A DNA stretch of 64,000 nt. Source: Dichetophora obliterata (lineage: Eukaryota > Arthropoda > Insecta > Diptera > Sciomyzidae). Under the pieces are notes generated by a model, which did not search any database, was not told where the DNA came from, and saw only the letters and a list, made by a program, of their open reading frames with translations. The stretch is from positions 209,281,406 through 209,345,405 of the forward strand of contig OY986439.1 in the NCBI GenBank assembly GCA_963920525.1, given 5' to 3'. Every line of letters begins with the position of its first letter. The stretch's first letter is position 1. Shown in pieces: positions 9,958 through 21,411 of this stretch. The position numbers were made by a program, and so were the translations under genes.

Positions 9958-11000
9958 AAATTGTTCGAGATTTGCAAGGCTCCGGTTGCAACAGTAATAC
10001 AAAATAAAACTGTCTGAGATTCACTAAAAGACAATTGCAGAAAAATTTTCTAGCCGTAAAACTTTAAAATTAATTCAGAAAAAAATTCCCAGAAGTATGC
10101 AGCTTCTTATAACAGAAATTTTCTGAACGATTTATTTTTAATTTTTTCGCAAAAATGTAGTTGCATAACTTAATTATGAGTGCTGTTCAAAATTTCCTTC
10201 AAAGTATACATATACTCAAACATTAAGGAAATTTTTTAAGTAGTAAATATTTGCAATCATATAAAATAAAGCAATAAATGGACTAGAATTCAATAAGCTT
10301 TGTGTACTCTTTTTGCATGAACATCATATGTCTCAGATAATGAAAGTGTTTTGTTTTTCTAAAATAAGTTTTCCTTAAATCACATATGTTAAAATGCTTT
10401 CAAATAGTAAAATAATATGTTTTACAAAGTGATATATAAACATTTAATTGTTGTTTTTCTGAGGTTTTCTTTGAAGAAACATTAAACTGGCACACCTCTG
10501 TGTTTATGTTTATTTGAGCAAAAAACTTCAACTAAGACTCAAATTTTCACTACACATTCGATTCATTCCGTCGTCAATGTTTATAATCAAAGCAACATAA
10601 AAAGCTTTTATAAATACAAAAAGCTGCAATTAACTGAATTGCAAGTACATTACAAGCGATAAAATTTCAAATAAATTACAAAACATGCTGCTGCTGATGC
10701 TACTGCTCTGTATGTCCTTTAATTAGTTTAATTAATTTTTTTGTTTGCTTGCTTTGAGCTGATTTGTTGTTGTTGTTGTTGCTGTCTATGCACGCATATT
10801 GCTGCTTTTTCTGTTGCTGTCAGTTATATCATGTTATACTGCTTAAGTTTGGCGCATCCTTGAAACAACTTTGATGCTAAACTGAAAACTATCTGTAAGT
10901 TAAAACAAAATGCTCAAGTTTTTTGCTTTAGTTTAGTTTAGTTACCTTAAACTTTATTATTGAAACACATAAATTAGTTTGATTCAATTGTTTTTGCTAT
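9958..11000. other. non-coding DNA
   Basis: No exon or RNA gene recognised. Short CTG/GTT-rich runs at 10685-10710 and 10765-10785 are simple sequence. Confidence 0.5.
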
Positions 11001-11008
11001 GTGTGCAT
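11001..11008. repeat. 8 bp target-site duplication, left copy
   Basis: GTGTGCAT, identical to 14699-14706, directly abutting the TAGGGTGGTCCTTATT terminus. Confidence 0.9.
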
Positions 11009-11489
11009 TAGGGTGGTCCTTATTCCTAAGAAAAGTATTTTTTTCTTTTAATTTCACGGGGCAACACATCACTTGAATATATACCACAAAAAACTAGAAT
11101 TTTATTTTTAAATTTTTAAATTGGCACATTGGTACAAATGGCAGCAAAAAGTTGCCAAAATTAGAAGACGACTTCGTATCTACACGAAATCAGATCCCTA
11201 AACGTTTTGGGGTCGATAAACACAACTCTAGAGTCAAAACTTGAAAATTCAAAATGGCGGCTTCAATATGACGGACATGAAAGTGCTAAAATTAATATTA
11301 AAATTTCGGACGCCATTTTAAAAGCACTCTTAAACCTGAGTTTCCACACTTATAAAAAACACGTTTACCTTAGATTTTTGTCTTCTATCACATATCCGAA
11401 GCTCATTCAAATCAGCGAATGACACCAAGGGACGCTTTCTTGTGAGAGGGCTAAACTTTGACAACTGGTAGCGACCTCTAAATCATAGC

Positions 11490-11900
11490 TGTTAAATAAA
11501 GATTACTAATCGTAATCATTAGTTATTCGGTTTTTTTTTAAAAGCTGAAATAATTGATTAACTACGATTCTTTTCTGTTTGTAGTCGTAATCTAGCAATA
11601 ACGATTACAAATAGTCAAAAAATAATAACGATTACTTCAGATTACGAAAATAATCAAAAAGACACAAAAATAATTTTACAAATTTTAGAAATTATTCTTG
11701 ATTCTTTTTGATTATTTAAATAATGTCTTAAAGTAGTCGGATTCATTTTTCTTGATGACTTTTGATTCTTTTTGATTATTTTTATTTATATTTATTTTCG
11801 TAATTTCAAGTAATCGTAATTTTTTTTTGATTATTTGAAATCGCAATTAATTACTAATCACAAAAGGATTATATAATGATTAAAATTATTTTTAAAATAT
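11490..11900. repeat. imperfect palindrome rich in AATCGTAATC
   Basis: Repeats of GATTAC/GTAATC and TTGATTATTTTT-type motifs occur in opposite orientations in the two halves (about 11500-11640 and 11750-11890), so the strand can fold back on itself. It is internal to the hAT-type element. Confidence 0.55.
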
Positions 11901-12212
11901 AATATAATTGAATACTAATTCAATACTAATGGAATTGAATACTAATCGAACAAAAAAATCTCTTTCCTATTTATATGTATATAATCGAATAATGACCCAG
12001 CTAGCACAAATTTCGAGTTGTAACAAAAATACGTTATAAATCGGTGGTATTCTAGTTTTTTTTTAAACAAATTTAGTCACAAATGAGTTGTATTAAAGTT
12101 TCAAATAAGTAATTTGTAACAAATCATTTGGTTTGTTGCAAATAAGTTAAACTACGGTGTTAATTATGTTACCAATAAATGCACTTGTTTAAAAATGTTT
12201 CATAAAGTTTTT

Positions 12213-12602
12213 TTTTGAAAGATCAAAGAACCAAGACATGCGCCTTATTCAAACAATTTTTAGTCTTTCACCTGAAAGGAATGTGATAGATTATTTAGAG
12301 GAATTGATTAAAACTATACGTGAATTATTGATTAGGCGAAACAAACTTGAAAGACAATTTGCATTGCTTTTAAGATGATAGTGTTATGCCTTAATCTCGA
12401 CAAGCATTTCTAGCACTTAGTTATTCCTGTCCTTTAATTCCACATTTTCCACAATTTACTAGTGGATTTTTAGTTTTCCATAATTCTTAAATGTAGGAAA
12501 GAACACAGAGAGTGAAAAGAACCATACCCGAGCCCGGATTCGAACCAGGGACCTCTAGGTTAATAGTCTAGCGCACTCTCCACTAGACTACAAAGGCCGA
12601 CA
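12213..12602 (-). mobile_element. tRNA-derived SINE, family A, copy 1
   Basis: The minus strand begins with a tRNA-like head containing an A box (TAGTCTAGTGG) and B box (GGTTCGAATCC), followed by a body of about 300 bp ending in TTGGTTCTTTGATC and a T-run. The same head and body occur at 18150-18539 and 35065-35466. No clear target duplication was seen. Confidence 0.85.
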
Positions 12603-13069
12603 GTTTTGAAAAAATAAGTTATTTTTACGTTAAATTAGCATTATTACAACAGTTCTTTTCGAAGCACCTCTAAAAAATGTTTGTGTATTGTAATTGTAAC
12701 AAATATAGTAACGAGTTAGCAACCTAGATGCGACTAAGATGCTTTATGTTTATATTAAGTTATAGCTCTGTCACAACAACTAAATGTTAAAAACTTCGGT
12801 TTGAAAATGTTTTTATCAAGATATAGGGACATCACTACAACTAAATGTTTCCAATTTTGTTGTGACGCACTAAAATGCCATAAGCAAAATATGAATTTTA
12901 TTGTTCACAAAAAATTCTGTGTTGCTTGTCAATTTCTTTGTGTAGGCTTCCACTACCAAGTAATTAATATTTGTTATATTTCAGCGTTCAACAAGACTAC
13001 CAAATTGAACAAATTTTTCGTTGAATGGCAATGAATCATTGTGAAATTATGAGAATTTGTTTGGTTTGA

Positions 13070-13790
13070 AATGTCATTTCTATTCAGTTGCAAGAACATT
13101 GGAAGTAGTCATTGCTACCTTATGCTGTATTGAGGTTATTATTCAGTTGCTACAACTTTAGGAAACATTATTAACCTTTAACTATCTACCTACCTACTTG
13201 GATAAGTAGTACAGAATACAGAACTTCTAGTTGCTAAACGATCGTGCAGAAAAAAGGTTGAGCGGTCAATAGGTTTGTAAGTAAATAATAAATAAATAAT
13301 AATAATTAATATAATAAATAATAAAAAATAGATAAAACTTCACGTCTCTACTTAAAGGTTAAAACTCAACAAATGTAGTAGGGAAAAATAACGTTGAATT
13401 GAGGTTTTTGTTAAGTTTCAAGAACATTGAAAATACTCATTGCAAGCTTGTGCTGTATTAAGATTATGTACAGTTTAAAAACATAATTGTAACTTATAAA
13501 ATTTTGCTTGATAAAAGAACGATGTATTGAGGTTATTATTCTGCTGCAAGAACTTTGGAAAAAAACCATTGCAACTTATATAATGTAATAAGTTACATGA
13601 ACGTTGTATTGGAGTTATAATTTAGTTGCAAGAAGTTTTGAATAAAATTGTTGTAAGTAAATGCTGCATTAAGGTTAGTATTCAGTTGCAACAACTTCAA
13701 AAAAAAAATATTTGTAACTTTTGATATTTAGTTAGTTGCAAGAACTATGTATTGAGGTTATTATTCAGTTGCAAGAACTTTGGAAAAAGT
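13070..13790. repeat. degenerate tandem repeat TTCAGTTGCAAGAACTTTGG
   Basis: Seven or so variants of a unit containing ATTCAGTTGCAAGAACTTTGG, ATTGCAACTTAT and GTATTGAGGTTATT at irregular spacing of about 80-130 bp. Confidence 0.65.
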
Positions 13791-14698
13791 GTCTAAAAAC
13801 TTCATACTCGCCATATTTGATTTTTTTTACACTATGAATTTTGATTGGAACAAATTTAAATACGATTTTCTTTAGTATTTATTATTTTCTTTTAGAATTT
13901 TCAGTGCAATATGATACTAGAAACTTAAAAAAAAATATTTGGCTATATATTAAACATCATTACGCCGAAATTAAAAACTGAAAATCTTTTTTATTTTCAA
14001 ATTATTTGAAAAACTTTTATTTCTTGGGTGGCTCGTGAGTTTTCCAGAGGTAAAACACAAAAATTCATCGACAAAATGGACTTTGTTGTAAAATTTTAGT
14101 AGACAACTCTTCATATTTTCAATTTAGTTTCACATTTTTTTATTTCATTCCAATTTGTCTTTGACTTTTAAAGTACATTTCGAAAATTTATCACTGGTTT
14201 AATGAAAATTATATTAAGGAAATTGTGTATGCAAAATATTTTTAAACTTTTTTAGAACTTAAATTTTTTTCAATACGGAATATTTCATCATCAGTCATCA
14301 GTACTTCTTCCTTGTTAAAATATCTGTCATTATAACAAAAAAGAACTTCAATAAAACAAAATATTTGTTACATTCACGTAATTTTACCTGAATTGAAACG
14401 TTAGAATAACACAATAAAAACTGTTTTTGGATGTTTCAAGTATGTTGCATCTTGTAGCGTGCAACTTAAGTTTGTACTAACAGTACATTTATAACATTTT
14501 TATAGCACATCGCCTAGTTGCAACGTAAGTTGTAACAAAATAAGCGTAAAATATCTGCTTTTTCAGTTGTAATTACGTTACAATTACGATTTATATCTGT
14601 ATTGACGACTCTTTTGCGACACTTTTACAACCTTTTTGTGCTAGCTGGGTGACATGCCGCAATGATGATTCAAAGGTTAAAAAATAAGGACCACCCTA

Positions 14699-14706
14699 GT
14701 GTGCAT
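14699..14706. repeat. 8 bp target-site duplication, right copy
   Basis: GTGTGCAT, matching 11001-11008. Confidence 0.9.
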
Positions 14707-15319
14707 GCAGCGAGCTTCACTTGAATGACGATATTTTTCAAGTTATGCTTTTCACTGTAAGTTATTTGTTGGCCTTGTTTCATATTGTCTTGAAAAAAAA
14801 TTCTTATTATAGCTGCTTTTATTGTTTTACCTAACAGTAGCATACCTTTGTGTAGCATTGCTTAAAGTTGGGTTGGCGATGCACCGTCGTGTTTTAAGAC
14901 AAAAGTTTTAATTACATTTGCGGAGGCAACAGGAACAACAATAAAAGTGTTAGATTGTTAATATTAGTTTTTAATTCAAAACGCAAAATAAAAAGATTTA
15001 AAAAATAAGGAAACCTTAACGTAGCTAGCAATTCAAAACAAACACACGCTGCGTTTGATTAAGGCAGGCCGGTAGTCTAGAGTTTTTATGAAAAAGATTT
15101 TTGAAGTGAAATTTCTTGATTGAGGCGGGGATTTGATAATGAGTGCACAATTTTTAGAGTCTCGTAACGAAAAATGTTCGTCATGAAAAATATTACGAAA
15201 GTTGCGTTCGAGTCTCGTGACGTTTTTGTACAGATGAGCAATGATTTTTTTATTTATTGTTTTTTTTTTCTATTTTTTGTTATGGAACCCCCAGCAGGGT
15301 GATTGATAGATGGAATACG
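14707..15319. other. non-coding DNA
   Basis: No gene, RNA or defined repeat recognised. Confidence 0.45.
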
Positions 15320-16270
15320 ATTTGATCGTATTAGACAAAATTTTGGTTGGTATGGTTACTGTCGGCAACGGTACTAAAAATAGATGTCCAGGCTCCCTTT
15401 TTCCGCCCACAAATCAGTGGAAATGCCATATTTCAGTCAGTTTTGATCGTAAGAATAAAATTTGGTAATTTAGTTGGTATGGCTACTTTCGGGAACTGTG
15501 CTAGAAATGTATGTTCACGCCCCTTTTTCCGCCCACAAATCAGTGAAAATGCTATATTTCAGCCAGTTTTGGTCGTTTGGTAATACAGTTTGTATGGCTA
15601 CTTTCGGGAACTGTGCTAGAAATGGGTGTCCACGCCCCCTTTTTTCGCCCACGAATCAATGAAAATGCTCTATTTAAGAGGGTTTTGGTCGTAAAAGACT
15701 AAAATTTGGTAATTTAGTTTGTATGGTTAATTTCGGAAACTGTACTATAAATGGGCGTATTCGATTTAGAGCCACGCCTACTTTTGATAAGTCATTAAAA
15801 TTGATTATTGGACCTATTGCGCTGGAATTTTGGCAGTCGATTTGTTTCGAGTATGACATAGTTTAGAAAAATTTTTGCCACCCCCTTTCGATGCCAATAA
15901 ATCAATTAAAACTGTATATTTTGGACGGTTTTGATCGTATTAGACTAAAATTTGGTAATTTAGTTAATAAAAACTTTAAATGTGTTCAAATGTATTAAAA
16001 TTACTGCATTAAAAATGAGGGTGGTCACCTTATAGTTACGCCCACTTTTCAAAGGACAAGAGTGGAGTGAAGCAAAGTGCGTCAGGTATAATCTGAATTG
16101 AGCTGGAATTTTGGCAGTCGGTTTGTTTCGAGTACGAAACGGTTTAAGGAAAAAAGTGTTGCCGCATCCCTTTTACCGCCCACAAATTCGTAAAAATACT
16201 TTATTTCGAACGGTTTTGGTCGCATTAGAAAAAATGTTTTTTGTGTGTTATATGGGAACCCCATAGAAGG
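15320..16270. repeat. tandem repeat of about 115-130 bp
   Basis: A unit containing TATGGCTACTTTCGGGAACT, CACGCCCCCTTTTTCCGCC, CACAAATCAGTGAAAATGC and GTTTTGGTCGTATTAGAC recurs from about 15349, 15477, 15593 and 15723, with decayed units to 16270. Related sequence in opposite orientation is scattered over 21480-22790. Confidence 0.75.
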
Positions 16271-17469
16271 GTTCACCCTTCTGTGCATATTTAAGCATCT
16301 AAATTCATCTGAAAATGTGCTTGCAATGAAGTAAGTTAGTCACTTGCTTTGAAAAAAAATTTCAAATGCTCTCATACCCCCAAAATTCAATATTGTGAAA
16401 AAAAACAAACTGTGAATTAAACTTCATTTAATATTCTTTGACATGGTGTTAAATGTTCAGAAATATCTCTTTTCAAAAATTTACGAGGGTCGCTAAAAAA
16501 ATTTTACTTACAAATCGTGACTTTGACTGCGCAAAACACTACGAAAGGTCATTCCAAGGTTAAAGTTGATTATACAAAAATGTATATCGGTTTATGAATT
16601 TTTAGAGCGTAAAACTGTTATTTTAAGAGATATAGAGTAAATAAGCCAAGAACAATTTTTAAGCCGTTTTTGGACCTTTAACCCCAGTGGGCCTGGATTT
16701 TTTCCACTACTGAAGTCCAATTTTTTGTGCAGATCTTATTTTTTAGCCTCAATCTAACGGAAAATTGGCGGGGAGCGAACAATATGAGAAAAAGGCACAT
16801 ACCATATGTTTCATGGGTATGTGCCTTTACATACATATTATAATACACATTATTATTGAAATTAATTTTGATTCAATACAGTCACTATTTACAGCAGTTA
16901 AAGCTAAAAATGCACTAATTTAATTGCTTTGTATAAGCCAAATTCCTCTTCAACTTAAACCCAACTTAAGTTGCACCCGAAAACTATGCAATATTTTAGC
17001 TTTTGAGTTTTTGCCGCACTGCACTGCACACCACCCACTTAACTGACGCTTAATGCATACCAATATGTTGCATCATGTTTTGTTGTTGGCATTTTTGGTC
17101 AAAAGTTTCTCTCTCAAGCCTTCTCGGCTTGCTCAACAATTTGCACAGCTGTGCATATGAAGCAACCATATATTTAGATATAATTTTATGCTTCAAATGT
17201 TTAAAACATGAACAACAGAAAAACTTTTCAAATCAAATTATTTCGGCTAGAAATGTGTGAAATTTCACTGGGGGAAAATTTTTCAGCTTCCATTACTTGC
17301 TTATGGAAAGTTGTAAAATCTACATTTTAATTGTAATGCTAATGCTTAACTTATTAATAAAAAACATTTTTTCTTTTTACCAACTAGTCATGCTTTTGTT
17401 AGTGATATTGAAAGCCATGGTTAATGTGGATAATTTTTTTTTCCTATTTTATCTATCACAAATACTCAC
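16271..17469. other. non-coding DNA, PDE9 intron or beyond
   Basis: No downstream PDE9 exon was recognised here, and no other gene. It includes CATACCATATG/GGTATGTGCC palindromic sequence around 16798-16828. Confidence 0.45.
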
Positions 17470-17577
17470 TTGAATGTCTCTCTGTTGAAATTCTTGAATA
17501 TATTACATTCCGGATGTTCCAGCAAACGGAATGCTATCGAACAGTGGTGATTCTCTAGTGGTGAAATATCATTATAC
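17470..17577 (-). CDS. Pde9: PDE9-type cyclic nucleotide phosphodiesterase, catalytic exon (third in window)
   Basis: On the minus strand CACACACAG precedes the exon and GTGAGTATTT follows it. It is 108 nt and encodes YNDISPLENHHCSIAFRLLEH, PECNIF and NRETFK. This continues the conserved PDE catalytic domain after the HDLDHPGYNN zinc-binding motif. The first base completes an Arg codon (AG|G) from the previous exon and the last two bases (AA) begin a Lys codon. The protein hydrolyses cGMP in the PDE9 family; the YNDISPLENHHC stretch is nearly invariant there. The remaining catalytic part, including the second metal-binding Asp, should follow in exons I cannot find between 17469 and 1. Confidence 0.93.
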
Positions 17578-17730
17578 CTGTGTGTGTGCGTGTTTTTTGT
17601 TGTTTGTTGTTTGCAAAAGAAAAGATAAAAAAGAAGAAAAAAATATTTGCAGTTATAAGTGCACGTATTGCTTATGTTAATTTGTCTATGTTTGTGCATG
17701 TTAATAGAAAAAATGAAAAAAAATTCCCAC

Positions 17731-17882
17731 CTGAGTGCTAATTCTGTACGTGCATTTATTTGATAAATATTATTGTAGCCAGGATGATCGAGATCATGAC
17801 AAATGCAGGATACCAACAGGATGAGACATTCCAAGTCACCGAGACGTTGTAGTAAATTAGCCTGGCGTGTGATAGCGTACAT
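17731..17882 (-). CDS. Pde9: PDE9-type phosphodiesterase, metal-binding exon (second in window)
   Basis: The 152 nt exon lies between acceptor TTACCATACAG and donor GTGGGA on the minus strand and enters in phase 0 with ATG. It encodes MYAITRQANLLQRL, CICHDLDHPGYNNIYQ and INARTELALR. HDLDHPGYNN carries the His and Asp that bind the catalytic metals. YQINARTELA is typical of PDE9 rather than other PDE families. The Met at its start is internal, since the preceding exon at 36955-37280 ends in phase 0 with the matching FRHCFCVAQM. Only 153 nt separate it from the next exon. Confidence 0.95.
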
Positions 17883-18149
17883 CTGTATGGTAAGAAATAA
17901 TGGGAAAAAAATTACAAATATGTTAATAAGCCAACGTTTTACTACAAAATATACATTTCATTAAAACTTGTATGGTATAAAATTCATATATAATATTTAG
18001 CAATTTTGAGGAGCCGATATAATAATTTAAAGTGCAATTTGTTAAAACGGCATCATATTGAAAAATTTCCCTCAAAAGAGTTTTCAGAAATATTGAAAAA
18101 GTCAAAATTAAATTTTTATATAGTTATAAAGTCATAAAAACATCGAAGT

Positions 18150-18539
18150 GTCGGCCTTTGTAGTCTAGTGGAAAGTGCGCTAAACTATCAATACAGAGGT
18201 TCCTGGTTCGAATCCGGGTTCGGGCATGGTTCTTTTCACTTTCTTTGTTCTTGCCTGCATTTACGAATTATGGAAAACTGAAAATCCACAACTTAATTGT
18301 AAAAAATGTGGAATTAAAGGACAGAAATAACATAGGGCTGGAAATGTTAGTATGACACTAGCCTCGGTTAAAAGCAATTCAAAGCAATTAGGTCTTTCAC
18401 GATTGTTTCGCCTAATCAATAATTCACGTATGGTTCCAATCAATTCCTCTAAATAACTCTATCCCTTCTTTTCAGTTCGAAGCTCAAACCCTGTTTGTAT
18501 AAGAGGCATGCCTTGGTTCTTTGATCTGTAAAAAAAAAT
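18150..18539 (+). mobile_element. tRNA-derived SINE, family A, copy 2
   Basis: The head GTCGGCCTTTGTAGTCTAGT contains the A box and GGTTCGAATCC is the B box, with the same body and TTGGTTCTTTGATC end as the copies at 12213 and 35065. It lies in the 19 kb PDE9 intron, opposite to the gene. Confidence 0.87.
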
Positions 18540-18924
18540 GGTCTGTTTAACTTTAATAACCATTTCTGTACTACCATGTATGTTTGCCTACGTTATCCGA
18601 ATCATCCGAAGTTAAAATTAGATTTTTATCACCAACTATTTGGATATAACCCCAAAAAATTATTAGAATTGTAAGGGGGTTTTATTCAAAGGCTGAGGTA
18701 TGCTCAGCGGCTCCAGGGTCAAACAAAAGACCCTCAAACTGTTGTCCAAAAAATTTTTTTCAACTTTATTGTTAAAGTTGAAATTTTTAGCAGTGTATAC
18801 AATACTCAAGTAGGAATGTATATTTTTCTCTTAGTGTAATTATATGAGTAAGTCTTTCTTATTACAATACACAATATTTTAGGAATACGAGCGATAAATA
18901 TACAGTCGTGAGTGAATCTGCCTA

Positions 18925-18939
18925 TATTTATATATATAT

Positions 18940-18983
<44 letters not shown>

Positions 18984-19190
18984 ACAAATAAATTATATAT
19001 AATATAAAAAATTATATAAAAAATTATATATAACAATATAAAATATTAGATAACGCAGTGTAGTCGGGTTATATATATATATGTATATATATATATTCCG
19101 AAGTTTATAATATATTAAATATATATTATATATATATATCTATAATAGTAAATATAATATAATATATTTATATATATATCTTTAAAAATA
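18925..19190. repeat. (TA)n and TATATA-rich tract
   Basis: Runs of TA dinucleotide at about 18945-18975 and 19070-19180 with imperfect AT spacers. Confidence 0.9.
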
Positions 19191-19249
19191 TCTGTGTATG
19201 GCATAAAGCTCCTTGGTATTTATTTTAACGATAGGATAGTAACAATAAA

Positions 19250-19600
19250 ATAATTTATAATAGAATTCCTAAGTATACATCTGTACGTACCATCTGACAG
19301 AAGCCGAATAGAATTCCTAAGTATAAATCTGTACGTACCATCTGACAGAAGCCGATGTGATTGACGAAGAAAAATGCTTATTGTGGACGCACCACCGACC
19401 GAAGCCAACGTGATGGTACAACTAGGTACTTAAACTAAAAAAAAATTGCGACACCCGAATCCGACGTGATGGTCCTACTAACTACTGTGGACTCCCGACC
19501 GACCGAAGCCGACATGATGGTACCACTAGCAAATTTATAATAAAAAAAAATCGAGACTCCCGACCGACCGAAGCCGACGTGATGGTTCCACTAACTACTG
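19250..19600. repeat. minisatellite with GACCGAAGCCGACGTGATGG
   Basis: A first pair of 58 bp units contains AGAATTCCTAAGTATA and CTGTACGTACCATCTGACAG (19262-19355). It passes into longer units with CCGACCGAAGCCGACGTGAT and TGGTACCACTA (19385-19600), interrupted by A-runs. It is notably more GC-rich than its surroundings. Confidence 0.75.
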
Positions 19601-20761
19601 CTTATAATACTTAAAAACTAAATGTATTAACACGAGCCACCTTGCGATAGCTCGTTTTGAATCAACGGACTTGTTATTGTTTCCAACAAGTATGCGACGG
19701 GACAAAGCCCTACGCTCTCGAGCCGTGCCGAAGTCTGTCACAATGCGCGTTACTTATTCATATGCTGCTAGAAACCTTGTGGGAATTATATCATGTCTGG
19801 CTGTTTCGTGTGGTTTACGTAGGCTTGGCTGTTGGCTACGTTGAATGTGCTGGCTGTGTCTGTGTGTGTGTGGGTTTGGCTCTTGGTTGAGTTGAATGTA
19901 CAGTGGTGTAGTAGGGTAGTGGCGTAGTGCGCGGCGGAATCATGTACATATGTAAAGACGCTGATAAAAACAATAGATACGGTAAGAATCTTATAAATAT
20001 TACATACTAGCTATTTCCCGGCGTGCTTTGCTAAGCCTTACCTATATATTTATAAATTTGCAGCTTATGTTGTGTGTCTGTATTGAAATAATCGGACACC
20101 GAGGTAAAAATTTTCCGAAAGTTTTAACACAATCTGACGGTTAGTTTAAGAGTACATACTCGGTTTTGTGGTGTTGGAGATGAAATGTATGGTTGGTGAC
20201 TCGTTCTCTTTTTTAATCTCGCACATATTTTTTGTGCTGATTAGCTTCTATAAAATTTATCGGTCTTACCAAAATTCAAAATATCGTGTTTAAGGTTTTA
20301 AGTTGTATAGCAGGTGTAACGCCTCTTGATTTATCCCACTTATATTATCTGTGGAAATTTTTTTTTGATATAATAATATAATAATTTCTATAACTTTGAA
20401 GATATGTAAATGTTTTTGGTGTTAAAATAACAGAATTTTCATTAAATTTAGTTGGCATAAAATTCCATTACTAAAATGTATTTCAGTAACAAAATTAACG
20501 TTGGTGTAAGAGAAAACGGAAGAGGAGTGGTCGAAACAAAGTGTGAATAAATCTTATCTAGAATGCACAGAATACGTATACCAAGTTTGAGCGAAATCCG
20601 TTGAGCCGTTTAGATTTATATTAAGTCCAAAGTTTTTAAAAACTGTTTTCATGCCTTTAGTAGGCGATGTGAATGGACGTGGAAAATTATATAAACTTTA
20701 AAACCTGATCTTAGTGGTAGTGTACCTCTCTGCCAAATTTCAATTTTCGGTGAAGAATTTT
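19601..20761. other. non-coding intronic DNA with a GC-richer block
   Basis: 19630-19960 is GC-richer, with GTGTGTGTG and repeated TTGGCT/GGCTG words. A 77-codon ORF there looks like simple-sequence translation. The segment near 20580 (AGCGAAATCCGTTGAGCCGT) is an inverted relative of the dispersed repeat at 49020 and 61440. Confidence 0.45.
20753..20761. repeat. 9 bp target-site duplication, left copy
   Basis: AAGAATTTT, identical to 21412-21420. Confidence 0.85.
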
Positions 20762-21411
20762 GGCTCTGTGAAATAAGGCCCCAGGAAATAAAGCCCCAAA
20801 ACAAAAATGAAATAAGGCCCCAAATATGGGTAGTTTTATAAGTGGATTTTTTTCCATATATCATTTTTTGATCGAGGACATAGATAAGTTCACTGGTCCT
20901 TCGTTTACCATGAAATTTTTCACAATTAATTTAATTTTTTACTTTTTTATTATGTCTTCACTAAGTGGCAAAAATATTAAAACTTAACATATTTTTTAAA
21001 ATTTTTTCAATTGAGAAATTTTTAATTGATTTTAAATAACAAAAATCGAAAAGTTGTTATAACAACCGTATCCAAGTCTGATCCTCAAGGAGTGTTGAAA
21101 TTTTTGGTGGCCTATTTTACAATGGAATAAAACCTTAATTAAAAAAATGAAATGAGGCCACAAAATCGAAATAACACCCCAAATATTCATGCTTTTAATT
21201 TCTAATATAATTTTTGGGTCCTTATTTCATTTTACTTTTGGGGCCTTATTTCATTATGAAATAAAGCCCCATTTTTTAAAAATGAAATAAAGCCCCAAAA
21301 CAGGAAATAACATCCTAATTATTTGTGTTGTTGTTTTGTATAGAAATGTTTGGGGCCTTATTTTATTTGTAGTTTGGGGCCTTATTACCTGGGGCCTTAT
21401 TTCATAGAGCC
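20762..21411. mobile_element. Foldback-like element with GAAATAAGGCCCC iterons
   Basis: The ends are GGCTCTGTGAAATAAGGCCC and its inverted counterpart ending in AGAGCC, flanked by a perfect 9 bp duplication AAGAATTTT. About 13 copies of the 13-14 bp motif GAAATAAGGCCCC, in both orientations, make up the two ends and part of the centre. Inverted repeats built of short iterated motifs with a 9 bp duplication are the known signature of Drosophila Foldback (MULE-related) elements. The 650 bp copy has no ORF. Confidence 0.85.

Larger units (their letters stand above)
11996..14649. mobile_element. nested TIR element with CCCAGCTAGCACAAA ends
   Basis: CCCAGCTAGCACAAA at 11996 is matched by its reverse complement ending at 14649. 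The flanks are TGA on both sides (11993-11995 and 14650-14652), a possible 3 bp duplication. The interior has no transposase ORF. It holds a minus-strand SINE, a tandem array of TTGCAAGAACTTTGG-type units, and many GTTGTAAC/GTTACAA motifs near both ends. Superfamily not assigned. Confidence 0.78.
11009..14698. mobile_element. hAT-type non-autonomous element, 3.7 kb, with nested insertion
   Basis: The terminus TAGGGTGGTCCTTATT at 11009 is repeated in inverted orientation ending at 14698. Both are flanked by a perfect 8 bp duplication GTGTGCAT. A TA-G-G-G start with 8 bp duplication is typical of hAT elements (known for the superfamily). No transposase ORF is present. About 2.65 kb of its length is a second TIR element (11996-14649), so the element itself is about 1 kb. 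Confidence 0.88.

Noticed and set aside
13070..13790. CRISPR-like spaced repeats
   Set aside because: Repeat and spacing are irregular and imperfect; this is eukaryotic tandem repeat inside a transposon.
17578..17730. Open frame joining the two short PDE9 exons
   Set aside because: The intervening 153 nt encodes Phe/Lys/His-rich sequence with no PDE similarity and is bounded by GT and AG; removing it gives the conserved ELALRYNDIS.
19657..19890. 77-codon ORF in the GC-richer block
   Set aside because: Its C-terminal half is a GT-repeat translation and the rest has no recognised motif.
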